NCBI GenBank assembly: GCA_905221605.1
Contig: CAJNDS010002146.1
Location: forward strand, 124,001-188,000
DNA length: 64,000 nt
Reading direction: 5' to 3'
Source of the DNA: Symbiodinium natans
Lineage: Eukaryota > Sar > Dinophyceae > Suessiales > Symbiodiniaceae
In this document: piece by piece, positions 12,601 through 25,400 of the stretch
Position numbering within the stretch: the stretch's first letter is position 1
How the letters are laid out: each line of letters starts with the position of its first letter
The notes under the pieces: generated by a model
Seen by the model: only the letters and a program-made list of their open reading frames with translations
Told to the model about the DNA's origin: nothing
Database searches by the model: none
Translations under genes and position numbers: made by a program

Positions 12601-13283
12601 GCTTCCAGGGCTCTGCGTGCTAACTGGAGTGTGTACGTGTGGAAGCACCGCATTTGCGACAAATCTTGGACCGTCCAATGGACTCATTGGGGGTTAGAAT
12701 GTATGCATGTTCCGACCGCTCGTTTTGGGGGGCACTCTTACGCCAATTCTAGTTAGAACTGCCCACGAACCAGCAAGTAAGCCCCCCCTGCCTAAGAATC
12801 GAAGAAGCCTCCCTTTTCCCGCAAGCTGTCCAGGTCCTAAACCGTCGTTCACAGCGGGACTGTGAGCACTGTGAGCCACGCCGCGAAATTTCCCTGAACC
12901 GCTGCCAGCCCCCTCCTCCCGAAAAGCGCTTCGCGTCGAGGCCCAGCGCAAGGAGCGGGTAGAAGGCCGTGTCTCGCAGCAGGTTGCCTGGGTTGAGGGC
13001 ATTTTTGTTGTTTCAAGCTGGCTTTTTTTTTTTGCTCACTGACGTGTCGGACACAGGGTATAGGGGGGTTTAAGGGGGTTTAAAAGTTTAGGGGGTTCAA
13101 GTTTTATGTTTCGGGGCTTGGAGTTCAGGGCCCAGCGCCTACACTTGCAATGAATTAAGATCAAAGCTGCAGCCATTCTCAGCTTGGATCGTGGACAGGG
13201 GCTTGGGCTGTCAGTTTTTGGTTAAGGAGCTTCTTGCAGGCGTCAGGGTCCATTGTTGCTTTTTGAAGCCAAGTCTTTCAAAC
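6621..13283. other. Intergenic: telomere debris and AT-rich tract, no confident gene
   Basis: Contents seen are scattered AAACCC/GGGTTT fragments, a poly-G run followed by a long AT-rich tract (7.17-7.57 kb), a TATATA patch near 7815-7832 and 9555-9567, and GC-richer patches at 8.9-9.2, 9.85-10.0 and 11.9-12.5 kb with open frames that I could not assign. The longest, 175 codons on minus at 12.0-12.5 kb, has no start context, family or splice support. Confidence 0.4.
7169..7565. repeat. Poly-G run and AT-rich AATATTAATAGT tract
   Basis: An 18-19 nt G run ends near 7188 and passes abruptly into about 375 bp made almost wholly of A and T with ATTAATAGTATTAAT motifs. The minus-strand frame reads as an Asn/Ile/Thr-rich repeat peptide and is discounted as coding. 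Confidence 0.8.
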
Positions 13284-13440
13284 CTCTCTGCCCTGGCAGG
13301 ATAGCTGCTGGACCAGGGATTCTGCAGGAGAGTGTCGGGAGATGGTGGGCTGGCGAGACCCATAGGTAGAGAGCAAGTTGCGGCACTGGGTGCGCCCCAG
13401 CAGTTTGAAGTCACGTCGCAGGTCCTTGGCAGCTTTCCAT
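13284..13440 (-). CDS. Candidate exon, unknown protein
   Basis: One minus-strand frame is open through this block and stops being open just upstream (TGA near 13460). It ends at a strong GT donor (GGCAGAGAG|GTTTGA at 13284/13283). The peptide includes KDLRRDFKLLGRTQCRNLL, basic and helix-prone. The acceptor is uncertain; AAAG| or AAG|GAC near 13425-13435 are options, the latter matching the AG|GAC border used elsewhere in this window. An alternative frame over the same bases also lacks stops, so frame choice rests on the donor. No family recognised. Confidence 0.3.
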
Positions 13441-15889
13441 GGTAGCCAAGACGGTCAAAAACTATGAGCAATTACCTGCCTGGACAGGGGGCCACATCTG
13501 TGGTGACCCTCTTTGCTTGAGACCTACTTACAGCTAGGTTCGCTTTCTTTGCGCCTTCGGGAAGACGTGCGAAGAAGCCCACACCCAAACCCGGAAAGCA
13601 CACACGCGAACCATTCAAGGTGAAATCCAAAGCCGGAACAGCCCCAAGACCCAAACCCAAACCGGGAAAGAGCAACATAGCGAAAGGAATCATACACAGC
13701 GCTCTCTGGAGTGCACGTCAGGGTCATTTCTTCAAAGTCTTCAAGCCCCGAAGCTTTCATGCCGAAACCTTCAGAAGCCCCTACAATCGAGGGGCCCTCT
13801 GCATGAGCGCCCGTTCCATGACGGCGCCGGATGACAATCCTACAAACTCCAACAGGAGCCTTCAAACCGAGCCGCGTGGCCCACGACCACCACATGATCC
13901 AGCAAAGCGTTGGCCTCCGGGATCGATGGATATAGGGTATAGGGGGCAAGGGCTTAGGTTGGTTTAGGCTGCGGTTCTCGACAGCGAGGCGGGTTTTTAG
14001 CCGCGTGCACAGCCTGTAGCAGAGCCTTCTTCCCTGCCTCATGGGCCGCGGGAAGCCGCGGCGAAACCCTGTACCCATCTGGTTAAGGCGTGAACCAACT
14101 GAATATTATCCACCACAAGCGTTGCAACTCCGAAGATCGAAGCTCTAAGTCCCGAAGACAAGGACCTACGTAATTCGAATGTGTAATTTGGGTGGTCTAG
14201 AGAATTATTTGGGCTGTGCATTATAGAAGCTGACGCTGCTTCGTCTTGGCATGTCCAAGACTGCCTTTGCCACCGCTATGGCCGTGGGCAGCACGACTCT
14301 GGGCCTGGGATGTAACAGGAGATCCCGAAACGTCAAGGTCGCATAAAGCACTACGAGTATCTGCGGCATCGGTGTTGTGTTGACTGGAAAGTGAGGAAGC
14401 CCTTTCTTTCGTCTTACAGAGACGGCGGATATCGGCGGATCACGGTTCTTCATGCTGGGGGCCGGGGGAAACCCTGAAAACCCCTTCTCTCCCACCCCTA
14501 AGCCCCAGAACCCTGAAGCCCTTTGTGCATACTGCACAAAAGGGCGAAAGATGCTGATGCATGCGAGAGCCAAGTCACTTTGTGGGTGGTTGGGGCAGGC
14601 ATCCGATTTGGGTTGTTAGCTCTTGCACAACTCGGACTCTGACTTGCTAGGTCAGGGTGTAACGGGGTCTGGGGCCCGGTGTAGTCTCTTTTCGGCGAGT
14701 TCACTGTAGGGCTTTTAGGGGTGTTGGCATACAAGGCATTCAGGCTTGTGCGTTGAGGCTCAGAGTTGGCCTTACCCATCGTTAACACACGCGACGGCTC
14801 TTGTCACTAGTTGGCTTTTGAGTTCTGAGATCATACGGCTTGGTTCAGTCACTTGCGTAGGGTGCCATCCCTCTCAAGACAAAAAGCCGTTGAGTTAGGC
14901 CTCAGTTCAGCCCCCAACACAGCGATGGTCTCCTTCGGGCACAATCGACCCCCGAACTCCCCTCGATTAAGCCACTACTCTGCATGAGGGCCGCACCTAA
15001 GACATGAGGCTTACGCGGGAGATCTGGCTACCAAGCATGTTAAAAAGCCGCCAGAGGGCAGGTCCGGCAGCAGCTTCGCTGTCCTGGCTGGGATGTCTCG
15101 AAGGACAAAAAGGAGGAAGAAAGGTAGACTTCCCCTGGTTTTTAGTAGGGAATGAGGGAATGAGGGCCCCGTATATACCCTTTAAGTGATTACAACGTCA
15201 TTCCTCCCATTCCTAAGAACCAGCCAGTATTGAGACCCTTGCCGTCCTAATATGGGTCCCCATGTGATCCACGTTCGCTCTTGGGCATGACACGTCCAGC
15301 CGACACGGGGGTGTACGAAGGTAAGGGGCCCCTAACATGAACCCCCGAAGCCGATTCATGTGGGTTTACGGCTCAGGGCTTCGAATCTTCTTGCTGGTCT
15401 GAAGTGATGTCTGGTTCAGGATCTGGATCCTAAAGCGCTAAACAGGGTTACGGGTTTCGGTTTAGGGCTCATAGGACCTTTAGGGTTCCCGGAAGCCCCA
15501 AGCAAGTGGGCGAGGGGCGGCTCCACACCGGCGCAGGTGGCTTCGAAGGTCGCGGCATCGACGCCCGTATACCTTGAGGGGCTGACGGGCTCGGGAATCT
15601 CAGATTCAGGATGCCGGCTTTGGATGGTCTTGGTTTCATCCTGACGTCTTAAACTAGTAGGACTACGTACTATTGCACTGCGACATTCGCCATGGTGGCG
15701 GGCCTAGGATTTGGGTTGTATGTCTTTTCGGCATGTGGGGCCCCTGACACGGCACAGGAGCTCATACCTGCTTGCAAGCCAGCCGCTGCGTACGCCAGTC
15801 CGTGACCTGTCGTCGAAGGAAGCTTCAAGGCTGGGAGGGTGTTTCGGCATACCCAGAAACCCCATTAATTGTCAGATTAAGGAACAAAC
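13441..15889. other. No confident gene
   Basis: Minus-strand frames of 120-180 codons cover 13.5-14.1 and 14.2-14.6 kb, but they run through telomere-like and repeat sequence and I could not tie them to a family or to splice sites. Telomere-like fragments are sparse here compared with flanking regions. Confidence 0.35.
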
Positions 15890-16017
15890 CTGACATGTAC
15901 ACGAAGCAACAAGCATGATATGTGGCAAAGCAGAGACCACAATAGTACGTTCACCCAGCTTTGCAAGGCGTTGAGGTTCAGGAATGCTGGAGATTGCTTG
16001 GAGCTGGTAGGAAGCCC
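15890..16017 (-). CDS. Candidate internal exon, unknown protein
   Basis: The block is 128 nt (2 nt plus 42 codons) with a good acceptor (GATTTCAG| at 16018) and a canonical donor (TGTCAG|GTTTG at 15890/15889). The peptide runs from a SYQLQAISS segment to the hydrophobic IVVSALPHIMLVASC, which could enter or span a membrane. A probable upstream exon of the same gene lies at about 16.13-16.26 kb. No family recognised. Confidence 0.45.
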
Positions 16018-16129
16018 CTGAAATCTGCAAGCTGAACATTTGGAACTTCAAGCACGCGCCGCCAACAAACTTCTCAACTTGACGACCCCAAACTGAGAAT
16101 ATACAAATATGACTAAACCCTAGGCCCTT

Positions 16130-16262
16130 CTCCCTTTGAGCAGCTTTGGCCAGGGAGCACAAACATTTGAGCAGATGGCTTTGATGTTTGTCTCCAAGTA
16201 TTGTTGGTGCCCCAAAGCTTTGGTCAGGGATTCAGGTACTGCAGCACGTGGATCCGCCTGCT
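16130..16262 (-). CDS. Probable upstream exon of the 15.9-kb gene
   Basis: A minus-strand frame is open here with mixed composition (PESLTKALGHQQYLETNIKA is a representative stretch). A GA donor in the AAAGGGA|GAAG context would join in phase with the exon at 15890-16017; the acceptor is probably one of the AGs near 16262. The plus strand over the same bases is also open, so strand choice depends on the downstream exon. Confidence 0.25.
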
Positions 16263-19200
16263 CTTCTGGCTGCGTGAGGCAGTCGAAGAGGACCTCGCAC
16301 ATTTTCCGGCATTTGCCCCGTGGTTGGGTGCTTGAGGTCATCTGTCGTGGGCTCCGTCGGTTCACCAGTTCGCACACTGCAGGAGCACATTGACAGAGCT
16401 GCACACAAGATCTTGAACACGAACACACGGGCGTTCACATGAACAGAGCAGCAAGCATGTCCCAGCACAGCATGCCCTGATCCTCAAGCCAAAATCTCCC
16501 CAGGCTTGCTCCGACACAAAGCTCTCTGGGCTTGGGATCCCTGCTACGACGGCACAAGCCTTCAAGCTCCAAACCAGAAAAACCCTCAAGACCTACATAT
16601 ACCCAACCAATTCGCCGGGGCGCGCGGCCGTGCCGGCTGACCACGGAGATCCGAATCAGCACAGACCTCCTGCTCTCATGGGTCGTGGGGTGGGGTAGGA
16701 TCGGGGCGTGGGGTTGTGGGGGGTGGGGGTGTGGGGGAGGGATTCGCCCTCTTCAGGGCACCAATGACTGATCCTTCCCCTTTAACAAAGAAGAGTGTAT
16801 GCATCAGGGGGCATCATGACACCGAGTTGCTAAACAAAGTTTGTGGCGGCTTAAGGGTCCAGGTGCTGCAAAGAACAGATTTTTGAGGCTGGCTGTACAT
16901 TAATGATAACCGTTTTCATGAGACCAACAAAGAGTAAGAAATGTAGTCAGAACCAGCCGTCGTAGTGTTCGGAATCCCTCGGGGAGTGAAATGGGGCATC
17001 CTTGTTTGGCCTACGGGTGGGCTCTTGGGCTCTGCCTACCTCAGCCCCGCACTTTCCGTCCGGGCCCACGCCCACCATTTCACAGTCCAGGCCACGCACG
17101 ATGGGCCTGCTGCATTGGCTTTCGGATCAGAGTGGCAAGATGGGGCAGTGGGCAGTGGGCACAGCGATGCACAGCGCGAAGATGCTGGACGCTGGCTGTG
17201 CAAGGCATGCCCCCCTTCGCTACTTAGTTACTTGCCCAGAAACCCGAAACCCGAAACAGCCTAAACCCAAACCCCAACCCTAAACCCCAAACCCAAGACC
17301 CCAAACCCCGAACAGCAACCCTAAACCCCAAACCCCAACTGGGCTCAGAAAAAGGACGGACCGGCCTCCGGGCCCCGGAGCAGCTCGGCTTGGCCATGCC
17401 AGGGAAATGCATTTTGGGGGTGGGGGGGGGGGGGGCGTTGCTGCTGCTTGAAGGCTCGCGGGTAGTGAGAAGTCGGGTTTAGGGTTTAAGGGTCGACTTC
17501 ATGGGTTGTGTTAAGCCTGTTAAGCAGGGTGTTGCCTCCCGCCCGGCTGACACATGCACGCCAGGGCTTCAGAGCTCTCAAGGCGCGTACAGTAGGGTTC
17601 TGGGATGGGTAGTTGCAAGTAGTGTGCAGTGTGTACTAGTGTCTGCTTGAAGGCTCATGGGTAACCCAGTTCCAACTACAGCTGTCTTAGGGGTAGTCCT
17701 AGGGGCAGAGGTGCTGCTTCTATGCGATTGCTTCAGCCCAGAACCTCAGCTTCTCGGCAGAGGCAGGTCCATTGACTTCAAGACCCCCCCTCGTAGCCTG
17801 GGTGCGCCACCCCGTCTGCCACCAACTGGGCTTCGGCAGCGACCGGAACGTCACATTGCACGCGCGGCCTCTCAGTCTGGAACCCCAGCTTGGGCCCTTC
17901 AGGCCCCCTTAACAACCTAAACCCTTTTTCACAAGGGACTCGACTGCTGCCCTTTCTGCCCAGCCCGCAACAACCTAAACCCTAAACCCTGAATCTCGAA
18001 CGAGGGTTCACAGTAGCACTAAGGTCTTCCTTCGCACTTGGCCGTGAGTTACAAGACGACATGACTTCTAGAATGACCCCGACAAGTGGCTGTGCGGGGG
18101 CGCCATTAAGCCTGAAGCCTGAAATGGGACTCTTGTTGGCGGCAGCTCTGCTTGAACCGACTGCAAGGCACAGAGCCCCAGACTCAAAGAGAACACCAAA
18201 CAAAAACAACCGACCAACAGCACCAACAGCCAGGGCCCAGGCCAATCACATCCATGAGTCGCGGCAACCTCAGTGTTCAAACCCATGCTCAAATCCATGG
18301 AGGGTGGGTCGAAGAAAGGGTTGGCCTGCAGAACATCCTTCTTGCGCCCCTTTTGGGGGTTCTATATAGGCAGTGCCTGTGTGGGGCACTCAAACCCCTC
18401 AACCCCTTGAGGCAGCCAAGCAACCGACGCTTCAGGGACGCCAAACTTCCGGGCTTTTGGGCGTGCTGGAAAGAAGTAGGCTTGTGCAGGGTTGTGCGGA
18501 CCAACTTATCACCTCTTACCTCATTCCTAAGTACCCAGGAAGCTTGAGGTGGGCAAGGGTGGCACGGGACTGTTCGGCCGCTAAAGGTGACGGCCTGCAG
18601 AGCTCGTTCCGAACCGAGTGTCGCAGCTGCCCTACATCCCCAGTTAGCCTCAGCGTTAATAGAGATTCTTTTTGCATCTGGACTGCAGGAACCAATCAGC
18701 CAGATCCTAAACCCCAAAAACCAAAAAAAATGCTGCCCAAACCCTTTTGAGCAACGGACTTTGAGGCTGCCGGCACACATGCAACTGCCCCTTGTGCTTC
18801 CGGACTCCTGACTATCGCCGGACACCCAGGTCTCCAAACCCCAAACCCTGAACCCTAAACCCTAACCCTACACCCTGAACCCTAATCCCTAAACCCTAAA
18901 CCCTAAAACCGTGAAACTCCTTGGCAGCAGCCCAGGATCGAAGCTGAGCCTGGCACACCTCCTCAGCCGGAAGGTACTCCGCCAGGGCTAGCCGGTCCAA
19001 CTTGCCGGGGGAAAGCTTTGGGGGAGGGAGGGGGGGGTTGAGGGTTCCAGGGTGGTTTAGGGGCAGGGCTTTCAGATTGCTGCTTTACTGGTCAGGGTTG
19101 CGAGTTTCTGCTTCAGGTTCTTTCTTGAGGGTTTCAAGTTCAACCGGTTCAACCTTTAGGAGGTAGACTCACCGTGGAATCAAAAAGTACATGATGTGTA

Positions 19201-19692
19201 CTCATGTCAGAAGCCGAATCCGCATGCGAGAAAGGATGGAGGTGTGTGTGTGCGCGCGCACCGGTAAGTGTTGTCAACCCCCCATTTTGCCGGAAAGTGA
19301 ATGGGGTAAGATTTAGGGCTTCAAGATTGAAGGCCTGCCTTGTAGGAAGGATCTCTCTGCCACGGCCAAGGCTCCTCTTTCTTGCCTACTGATACCTCAT
19401 GATGACTCGACGTAGTCCTTGTACCCGTGGATGCACCCGTGTACTAGGAGCACGCGGTTCGTTTGCACAGCCGGCCTCGCGGAAGACCAGGCCACGAAAG
19501 TATGCCTCTAGGGTTCTATTGAGGTTTCAGGCTTCGGCTTCAGGGGACGGATCAAGGTTTACTTACCAAGTTATTGCCGCCCACTTTACAGGGGCACGCT
19601 GCATCTAAAGTAAACGGACAGGATCAGAGCACGATGAAATACACCTGCGGCCCGGTCCTCCCCACAAGAGCAGCACCAATCACGAAAAGTAA
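16263..19692. other. No confident gene; GC-rich, telomere-like debris
   Basis: Both strands carry many 60-180 codon open frames, none with a recognisable domain. A C-strand telomere-like tract lies at about 17256-17340 and another at 18835-18908. A poly-G run is at 17418-17436. One copy of the CCCATGAACCTTCAAG family is at 17641-17665, and one copy of the GAGCAACGGACTTTGAGG family at 18739-18786. Confidence 0.4.
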
Positions 19693-19826
19693 AATATGGC
19701 GTGCCGAGGCTGAGCAGCTTGCACATCTCCCGGACCCCCGGCGTGTCCACAAACAGCTTTGGTTTGACATGGTACCGGCTCACCAGTAGCAGGCGCAGCA
19801 TGACGTCGGCTTGTGTTGCTTTCTCT
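19693..19826 (-). CDS. Candidate exon joined to the 19.9-kb exon
   Basis: The frame contains HVKPKLFVDTPGVREMCKLL and is open from several in-phase AG acceptors (19809-19831) down to about 19693, where GA and GT donors (TCGT|GATTGG, ATTG|GTGC) occur. It follows the exon at 19893-20092 after an intron of about 65-80 nt, and the phases agree. The borders are approximate. No family recognised. Confidence 0.35.
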
Positions 19827-19892
19827 GCCACTCTCTGTTGCTTGCGTTTTCAAGCGTTTTCAAGTCCTCCACTTCCGTACGCAATCCTTCAC

Positions 19893-20092
19893 CTGCTTTG
19901 GGTCCTAAAGCCCAACGAGCCCAACTGTTCTTGTTCTTGGAACCTTTTGGAAAGCTTGACATCGACTTGAAGTATTCTTCAGAGGCAATCCACATAAAAT
20001 TCGATTGCGCCAAATTGTTCAACGCCATCCGCCTCATCAGCATGTGAGACCGCTCCGCCAGCGAGCTCATGCATCTGCCGCAGCGAAGGCGC
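19893..20092 (-). CDS. Candidate exon, unknown protein
   Basis: A 200-nt block is open in one minus frame between acceptor TCCCAG| (20093) and canonical donor GCAG|GTGAAGG (19893/19892). The peptide is Met- and aromatic-rich (SNFMWIASEEYFKSMSS) followed by a Lys/Ser/Trp segment. An overlapping frame is also open for part of the block but hits a stop before the donor, which favours this frame. No family recognised. Confidence 0.4.
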
Positions 20093-22448
20093 CTGGGACG
20101 AGGCTTGTAAGCCTGGCTCAGGGTCGAGGGGGCGAGGTGGCAAGAACGATATAAGCACCCCCAACAAACATGTTCAGCCGTTGAACTAGGCTTCCCTTAC
20201 GCGTAACACAAAAGTCCTACCTACCCATGAGCCCCGGGCAAGAGGGAGCAAAAGGCTTCCCTGCAAACCAACTAACGAGGCTTCGGCCAAGGCTGGCTGC
20301 AATGCTTCGAAGGCACCTTGCCAAGGGGCTTGCGGAAGTTTTGGGGTTTCGTAATATGTTGTGATAGAAGGCGCCGGGCCGATTCTTCTGTCGGCCTCAC
20401 AACATCTCAAGACTCATGATCATCCCCAGGACCGAAGTTAAGCTCCAGGAGACCGAAAGCCATACTTTGGATTTGCTTAGGCTCATGGTCTGTGCAGTTA
20501 TCAAGTCCAGCTACCCGGTACTTAGGAGCAAGTAAGCCCAAGGCATAGAGGGACCCTGCGCCAAGGCACGATCCAGAAGGCGCTTGGCGGCAGCTGAGTC
20601 TGCGGCGGCCTGCATGGGAGCTCAGGGCTTAAGATGCCTCGGGCTGCGGGGAACGCAGTAGACGTTGCAATTGAAGGGCTGTCGATAGGCACTCTTGCAG
20701 CTGACTGCTTGAGGCCCGCTTGTGGCTCGGATGCTCTTCGACTCCTGTAAAGCTTTCGGGTTGTGCTCCCATGACGTCTGGGAGCGTGCTCGACTTGTCC
20801 ATATCACTAGGCCTTCAAGCCCACACTTTGTGAGCTCACTGTTGGCTTCAGGCGTCCAGGAAAAAACACCCAAAAGCTCTCAAGCCTCCAAAACAGCCTA
20901 CGCAATGCTGGGGTACATCCTGAGGGTTTGAAGACTACCGCAGGGGTTTCAGGCCTTGAATCACTGTCGGATGGATGGTTGAGGCAAGGGGGCTTGGGGT
21001 GCAAGGGAACTATCTACCGTTTCGAAGGGATGATACCTGCGAGCTGGTAGACTGGACGCCCTAGACCTGAAACTTTGCCCCCCCCCCCCCCCCCGCAAAC
21101 GCTAAACCCTAAACCGTATACCCAAAATCCCTGAGCCCGAACAGAGGCCTTCTTTTTGCACCGTGCTCGCTTCTTGGGTCCCAAAGCCAAGTGCTCTGAG
21201 CGCCCAGTCGCTCACAAACCTCTTCACGGTGCTACTGCCGCAACTGCGGCCTTTTTTGAAGTTAGTTGCATGCAGGGCGAAGACACTGTGACTGTCCTTG
21301 GGGTTGATTCAGCAATAGAAGACCCGCGTCCCCTGATAAATAAACACGAGGCACAGCCCCACAGACACCTCCCAAACCCTCTGCCGTAAACCCCAAGCCC
21401 CATTCCCGAAATCGGGCAATCCATAGACGACCAGGGTTCCCAGAGTTCCAGACAAAACGATGTCTCGAGATATAAGTCTTCAGTTCTACCTGGTGAAAAC
21501 CCTATTGGGCTTCACTTGCAAAAGCCATTCAAAGCCTACCTGCAACTATACAAGCCAGAAACTCGAAGTACACTAAACCCTAAACCCTACATCCTAAACC
21601 CTAAACACTAAACCCTAAATCCTAAACCCTAAGGAACCCTCGTCTGCTCAGAGCTTGGATGTCTGCGGCGCAGCACAGAAGTCGCGCAGCGCTGCGGTGA
21701 CGGCCGCGCCGTGACCTGGACTGAGGCTCATGGGAGGGCTCTTCGGACTGAGGGCTTCAGGCTTCCGGGGGGGGTAGGGGGTGGGTTAGGGTTTAGGGTT
21801 CAGGGTTCAGGGTTCAGGGTTCAGGGCTCAGGGCTCAGGGCTCAGGGTTCAGGGTTCAGGGTTCAGGGTTCCGGGCTTAGGGTTTGGGTTTTCTTGCCGC
21901 AGGGTTCAGGGATTTTTGCCTCCCACCTAGCTGGTTCAGAGCCTTACAACATCTTGCAACTGGATAAGTAGGCTAGCTGTAGTTGCAACTGGCACTTTTG
22001 ACATGTACACAAGCCTTCTTGTAGCATTCTATAGCAATTCTTTGGGTACTCTTAGACAGTCTTGTTCATGTGACCTTCTATGGGTAACTTTCATATGTAG
22101 CAATCCTACATGTGGACACTAGCTGCCCATGAACTGCTGAATGTTTCAGAGTTCAGAAATAGGGCATAGTTCTGGCTGGAGATGGAGGTCGGTCCATTTT
22201 GGGATCTCTACTTAAGCATGCGAGGGCCTGTCAATGCGAGGAATGTATGATGCGGACCTGCAACTTGGATCTCTAAGCATGCATCAGATATCATGGAATC
22301 GGGCAACCGAATTCGCCTGTGCGAAGCCATACCCTGCCCTGAAGCAAAGGGTTACCTTCATGAACAACGCTGAGAAATGTCTGTAAAGGGCTTTCAAAGC
22401 CTCGATATGTGTCGAAGGCTTTTTGTATGTGAAGTTTCGGGCCAGCGC
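20093..22448. other. No confident gene; telomere-like tracts
   Basis: Contents are a poly-C run at 21077-21094, a C-strand telomere-like tract at about 21571-21632, a TTCAGGG/CTCAGGG variant array at about 21786-21885, and a CCCATGAAC-family copy at 22121-22140. The 3' exon of the alpha/beta hydrolase gene should lie in the right part of this interval but I could not identify it. Confidence 0.4.
21786..21885 (+). repeat. Variant telomere-like array (TTCAGGG/CTCAGGG)
   Basis: Heptamers change along the array from TTTAGGG to TTCAGGG to CTCAGGG and back, in blocks of several identical variants. Blocks of one variant suggest local amplification after mutation, not independent decay of each unit. 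Confidence 0.8.
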
Positions 22449-25400
22449 GCTCTCTTGCAGGCTGTGCCCACCACCGGGAACCATCACCTCGAGCGAGTCT
22501 GATGCTGTCAGCGGGGAGGGTTCGGACTTTTACGGCATAGGAGGGCTCCGTCGGGCCAGCAAGATCCGAATGCATTGTACACTCTCCCTGTAGCTCAAAG
22601 AGTCGCAATAGGGCCCCTGCGAGCTTGGCGTTGGCCACCTCGGCCGCGCGTTGCGTCTCTGGGTTGGGGAGTCTATAATAGAAGTGTCAAGAGTGAGTGA
22701 GTGTGTGTGTGTGTCTGCCTCAAATTATGTATGCAGAATGCAAATTGGTTGTGCAGCGTGCAACGAACGCATGGCTGAGCACTCAACTTTTTTCGCCATC
22801 ATCTGCGCAGCGGCATGGAAGGATTTGTCTTGCTCCTTGGGGCTTCGTGAACTGGGGGGGGGGGGGGACTACTGGCCGCATGCAGCGAGCAGGCAAACCC
22901 TAACCCGGTCCCGAGACTCTGAAAGCACTTCGAGTCTCACGGCGAGTACACGCGCAGGCAAGGCACTTCGACTTTGAGGTTTATGGGGATGAGGGTTTCC
23001 AACCCAGAAGCTACTGCAGCAAGTCTATCCACGCAATTAACCGCGCAGGTAGATTTATATGTCAGAGGAGTAATCCACAGGCAAGGCGCCCCGATGAGAA
23101 CGAGCGTAGGCACCTTGACTTCATCCAACCTCTGGGCGACCTTCGGTGGTGGAATTGGCGACTGACGCATATGGATTTACTACTGCACATGTCTCCACAT
23201 GGGGCCTCGTGGCGAGTAGGGTCTGGAAAAACTCTCGAAACCTTCAACGTGCTCCTACAAACGCCTGCCTTAAAACCCAAGAACCACATACTCAATCTTA
23301 GCCTTTGAGGGTTCATGGGCAGTCATAAGTTGATAAGCTAAGTCCACCAAGGAAGGCTACAAACAGTTATATCTGCAGCTGCCCCCCATCATAACCACCC
23401 ACTCTCCAAACAGAGGGGTAGGTTGATTAGGGCAGCTGCCCCCCCATCATAACCACCCACTCTCCAAGTAGAGGGGTAGGGTTTATTAGGTTTTGCAGGG
23501 TTCAGCCCACCAGAGAGCTGCACAACTGAGGCCGACACAGTCGCCGCACCGTGGGGCATTGTGCTCAGCAGGGGGTCCTTCTGGTCGCGACGGGAGTTTA
23601 GGGCTTGATAGGCACAGCATCCATTGTTCTTCGTCCTGCTCCAGCTGCGCGAAGATGTACCTTGATGCAAAAATGGTGGTTGCAAGGGCGCAAGGTAGGT
23701 GGTACTCCTACGCCTGACTGAGAACATCAGCATCCAGCCGCCCCCCCTCCCACAAAGACTCTCGACAATCTCTGCGAAGACGCTTCGCGGAATTTGCCAG
23801 GCCGACTCGTGCGCCGTGGTCAGTGTGGCTCTGAGCGCGGGTGGCGTTGATGAACATAAAGGGAAGAAGCGGTAACGTGATTCCAGCTGATGTGAAGTAG
23901 TCGAACTCAAACTTCCATCTGTGCTCTACTGGCACTGCTAGGTCCTTGGTGTGTTGTTAATGTATACGTAGGCTTGGGAATCCCCAGAAGAAGGCCACAA
24001 CTGCCCACGAACCGCCAAGTAAGCCACATTAAGCCACAAAGAAGAACGTTCAGATTTTGGAGTTCCTTCATGCTTTCGATCTGTGCCTTGTTCCGATCCG
24101 TCTTGGGCAACGCATCCCGGCCTTTCCTCAGATTGTTGCACAAGTCGGCCACGAGTGCTTGCATCTGCGGAAACGAGCAGCAACCACCAGCCCTCAAACT
24201 TCCAAGCTAGGTTTCGCAGTGAACTCGGCAGCCAAGACCTCGGCGCGGCTGTTCCAGCGCTGTCTCGACTCCGCCTTCCTCGGCTTCTTTGGGGCGAACG
24301 CTGGGCTACGGGGCTTCGCGAGAAGGTGCCTGCGAGGGCTTGGGCGGAGGAGTTGACATTGGAGCTTTCGGTCACAATTTGCCATTTGGGCTCTCTTTCT
24401 TTCTTTCTGCGCACCTGACCCCCCCCGTGTTGGGGAGGACCGCCCGAAGGGGTGCGTTACAGAGTACTGCGGGTTGACCGACGTCGTGGGGTCCCGGGAT
24501 CACTAACCTCTGATATAATAGTTGCAACGATCCCATTTGGGCTCTCTCTCTCTCTCTTTCTCTCCGCTGCCGTGGCGATTGCAGGAGCCAGGGAGGCATC
24601 CTAGAACTAGCCCAACTTTTTGCTTCGACTTTTCTCAGGAGTGGGGCTTGCAAGGCTTGCTCGCCATGGCCACGCTGCCCCAAACCCAAAACACCCGAAT
24701 CTCCAACTAAGCCGCGGTGTTCCGTGCTACACAACTGCCCATGAACCCTAAACCCTAAACCCTAAACCCTAAACCCCTGGACCCTCAACTTCACACCCCG
24801 AAGCCAAGACCAAGTCGGTATAGTGCGTAGGCCAAGCAGCGCGAAGCCTGGCCCGGTGCTGATCCTCAGGTGTTCATGGTTCAGGGCTGAGGAGGAGAAG
24901 TTGGATTTGGGGTTTAGGACTTAGGGCTTAAGGTTCAGGGTTAGGGGGTTCAGACTTCAGAGTTTTTAGGCTTGAGCTTGGGCTGGTGGAAGTTCGCACG
25001 CTTTTGACGGTGTTCGTGCTTGTGAAGGGCCCCGGGCCCAGACCCCCGAACCTCAGACTGCACTTTTTAAGGCTCATGGCTGGTTGTAGGTGAGGTTCGG
25101 GTTGGATGCACGTTGCTACTTCGCACCATCTCTGCTGACGCATGCCCATGAGCCTTCACAAGAACATCCTCCCTTGTAAACCCTTTTTGCCACTGGACGG
25201 AAGGCTAGCCAGAGCCTAGCTTATAAACCCCAAACCCAAAATCCTCAAAACCCCCTAAACCCAACTGGAACTTCAGAGCCAGGGAGCAGGACCAAGGCCC
25301 TCACCCTGGCCGCACGGCTTGGGCTGCTGAGCCTGTGTAGTCGCTCCCAAGCTGGTTTCACTAGGGCTCAGGGCTTTTGTTGCCCAGGGATTAGGGTTGG

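Noticed and set aside
23389-23910. 173-codon minus-strand frame overlapping hydrolase exon 10
   Set aside because: The hydrolase exon uses a different frame that joins in phase to its neighbours and matches the family segment GLANSAKRL; this frame is its shadow.
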